Of a DNA stretch of 5,463 bases, positions 4,435-5,463 are shown piece by piece. The stretch lies in NCBI GenBank assembly GCA_964624465.1, contig CAZUZD010000393.1, positions 1 to 5,463 of the forward strand, written 5' to 3'. The first letter of the stretch is position 1; each line of letters opens with the position of its first letter. This DNA comes from CAZUZD01 sp964624465 (GTDB lineage: Bacteria; Planctomycetota; Planctomycetia; Isosphaerales; Isosphaeraceae). The translations under genes were made by a program, and so were the position numbers. Below the pieces are notes generated by a model. It saw nothing but the letters and a program-made list of their open reading frames with translations. It was not told where the DNA came from and ran no database searches.

Positions 4435-5229
4435 ATGGCTCGCAAGAAGACGTCCACGGTCCGGGTCAACGTCAAGGCCCAGATCTCGAGCCGGCTCCGC
4501 GAGGTCCGCCAGGAGCTGTTCGGCGAGCACGGCGGGCCCGAGCTGGCGCGGCGTCTGAACCTGCCGGCCCGCACCTGGTACAACTACGAGACGGGCGTGA
4601 CGGTGCCCGCCGAGGTGCTGCTGAGCTTCATCGACCAGACCGGGACCAACCCGGTCTGGCTCCTGGCCGGACAGGGGCCGAAGTACCGCCACGGCGTGCA
4701 GGATCAGGTCCTGGAAGGGCTCGCGCCGGCGGAGCTGATCCGCCTGGGCCTGGAGCGGCTCGAGCAGGAGCCGCCCCAGGTCGTGCTGGTCGCCCCCGAG
4801 GCGCTGCCCGCCGAGCAGGTCTCCGACTTCGCCGTCGTCGACCTGGTGCCGCTTGGGACGCTGGCCGACGGGCATCCGGGTCCGGCCACCGGCCACGTGC
4901 TGGCCTACCGCGACTGGGTGCCGAACCCGCGCGAGACCATCGCCGTCACCGTGCCCGACGCCGCCATGCATCCGGTCCTGCCGGCCGGCTCGATCGTCGC
5001 CGTTGACCGCTCGGTGCGCGACCCGCACCGGCTCCAGGGCAAGCTGGTGGCGGCCGTGCTCGACGGCCGGCCGCTGATCCGATGGCTCGAGCTCTCGGGC
5101 CGGCACCTGATCCTCCGGCCCAACCAGCCAGGCCCGGAGTTCCCGCTGTTCCCGTTCGAGGTCGACGGCGACCCGTCGCCGTGGCTCGGCCAGGTCGCCT
5201 GGTCCTGGAACCGCCCCGGCGACGCCTGA
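4435..5229 (+). CDS. CI/LexA-like transcriptional repressor with inactive S24 peptidase-like domain
   Basis: This is a 264-residue cytoplasmic DNA-binding regulator from ATG 4435; an in-frame GTG at 4426 would add three residues. ATG is preferred because GGTGG (4425-4429) sits five bases upstream. Residues about 15-84 form a phage CI-type helix-turn-helix domain: basic start, then ELARRLNLPARTWYNYETG (recognition region) and TNPVWLLAGQGPKY, as in bacteriophage CI repressors. A linker (about 85-130) leads to a LexA/CI C-terminal domain (about 135-258) that normally dimerises and self-cleaves. The Ser motif D-x-S-M-x-P here reads DAAMHP, with Ala177 replacing Ser. The Lys motif (VKRL in LexA) reads LIRWL, with Arg216 replacing Lys. 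The usual Ala-Gly cleavage site appears as ADG (144-146). The closing LGQVAWSW is typical. It is therefore predicted to be a stable, non-cleavable dimeric regulator, not an SOS-induced one. Targets are unknown; autoregulation and control of the adjacent suf genes are possibilities. Confidence 0.85.
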   Translation: MARKKTSTVRVNVKAQISSRLREVRQELFGEHGGPELARRLNLPARTWYNYETGVTVPAEVLLSFIDQTGTNPVWLLAGQGPKYRHGVQDQVLEGLAPAELIRLGLERLEQEPPQVVLVAPEALPAEQVSDFAVVDLVPLGTLADGHPGPATGHVLAYRDWVPNPRETIAVTVPDAAMHPVLPAGSIVAVDRSVRDPHRLQGKLVAAVLDGRPLIRWLELSGRHLILRPNQPGPEFPLFPFEVDGDPSPWLGQVAWSWNRPGDA

Positions 5230-5230
5230 G

Positions 5231-5241
5231 CCGCCGGGCGG
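5231..5241. repeat. Short GC inverted repeat between convergent genes
   Basis: CCGCC (5231-5235) and GGCGG (5237-5241) flank G5236, filling the 12-base space between the repressor stop and the stop of the minus-strand gene. It can form only a short stem (4 bp with a three-base loop) and has no T-tract. A bidirectional terminator role is possible but weakly supported. Confidence 0.3.
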
Positions 5242-5463
5242 TCAGTCGAGCAGGCCGGCAACGACCAGGGCCCCGACGGCGGAGGCCCGCTCCGAGGTGT
5301 CGTCGTCCAGGACGGTGACCGGCCCGGCGTGCGACTCGCCGAGCCAGCGATGGTACAGGCCGCGCTGCGGCTGCCGGCCGCCGACGACGACCGGCGGGGC
5401 GCCGGCCAGCATCGCCAGCGCGGCCAGGGCGCGCACGTCGTCGGCCACGACGGCGCCCAGCCA
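5242..5463 (-). CDS. Probable 2-dehydro-3-deoxygalactonokinase (C-terminal part, cut by window edge)
   Basis: On the minus strand a frame is open from the window edge (5463) to TGA at 5244-5242, giving 73 C-terminal residues. An in-frame GTG at 5448 is unlikely to be the true start because the frame stays open upstream. The fragment reads like the end of DgoK-type sugar kinases, which phosphorylate 2-keto-3-deoxygalactonate in the De Ley-Doudoroff galactose route. LGAVVADDVRAL resembles their L-S-G-L-L-I-G-x-E-L segment. APPVVVGG, then LYHRWL, then GPVTVLDDD and the final VGALVVAGL follow in the same order as the kinase's strand, helix, strand and closing helix. There is no catalytic motif in the fragment, so another sugar-kinase-like or aldolase-associated protein is possible. 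It is convergent with the repressor gene and probably unrelated to the suf operon. Confidence 0.5.
   Translation of the reverse strand, partial: WLGAVVADDVRALAALAMLAGAPPVVVGGRQPQRGLYHRWLGESHAGPVTVLDDDTSERASAVGALVVAGLLD

Noticed and set aside
4054..5106. Minus-strand open frame opposite sufT and the repressor gene
   Set aside because: It spans the AT-rich control region and lies antisense to two recognisable proteins. It shows no domain, so it is treated as a shadow frame.

Overview
The window is very GC-rich, gene-dense bacterial chromosome. It carries part of a SUF iron-sulfur (Fe-S) cluster assembly operon, followed by a regulator and the end of an oppositely oriented gene. The base composition, the GTG starts, weak Shine-Dalgarno sequences, the gene order (sufB, exported protein, sufD, rhodanese, sufE, sufT) and an exported thioredoxin-like protein inside the operon suggest a planctomycete, perhaps of the Isosphaeraceae. 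That assignment is an inference. An actinobacterium is less likely because those usually pair SufS with SufU, whereas a true SufE is present here.

Positions 1-243 are the 3' end of sufB, a scaffold subunit. A short GC-rich gap with a 26-base perfect palindrome follows. Positions 382-921 encode a small secreted thioredoxin-fold-like protein with no cysteine at all. A 177-base gap without a gene leads to sufD (1099-2442), then a two-domain thiosulfate sulfurtransferase (2554-3411), sufE (3473-3913) and a MIP18/DUF59 protein, SufT (3968-4267). All lie on the + strand and probably form one transcription unit that begins upstream of the window. SufB and SufD form the scaffold with the ATPase SufC, which is not in the window. 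SufE relays persulfide sulfur to SufB, and SufT-type proteins help maturation or delivery of clusters. No cysteine desulfurase (SufS) is in the window; a rhodanese occupies the place between sufD and sufE where sufS often sits.

Positions 4268-4434 form an AT-richer control region with a long hairpin, a perfect -35 hexamer and a small inverted repeat. It precedes a phage CI/LexA-like repressor (4435-5229). The repressor's C-terminal S24-type domain lacks both catalytic residues (Ala for Ser, Arg for Lys), so it should not self-cleave. From 5463 down to 5242 on the - strand lies the C-terminal end of a gene that resembles 2-dehydro-3-deoxygalactonokinase. It converges on the repressor with only 12 bases between the stops.

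The most notable points are the rhodanese in the suf operon, the cysteine-free thioredoxin-like protein between sufB and sufD, the peptidase-dead S24 repressor with candidate operators, and strong hairpins at three of the gene junctions. I see no tRNA, rRNA, CRISPR array or insertion sequence.
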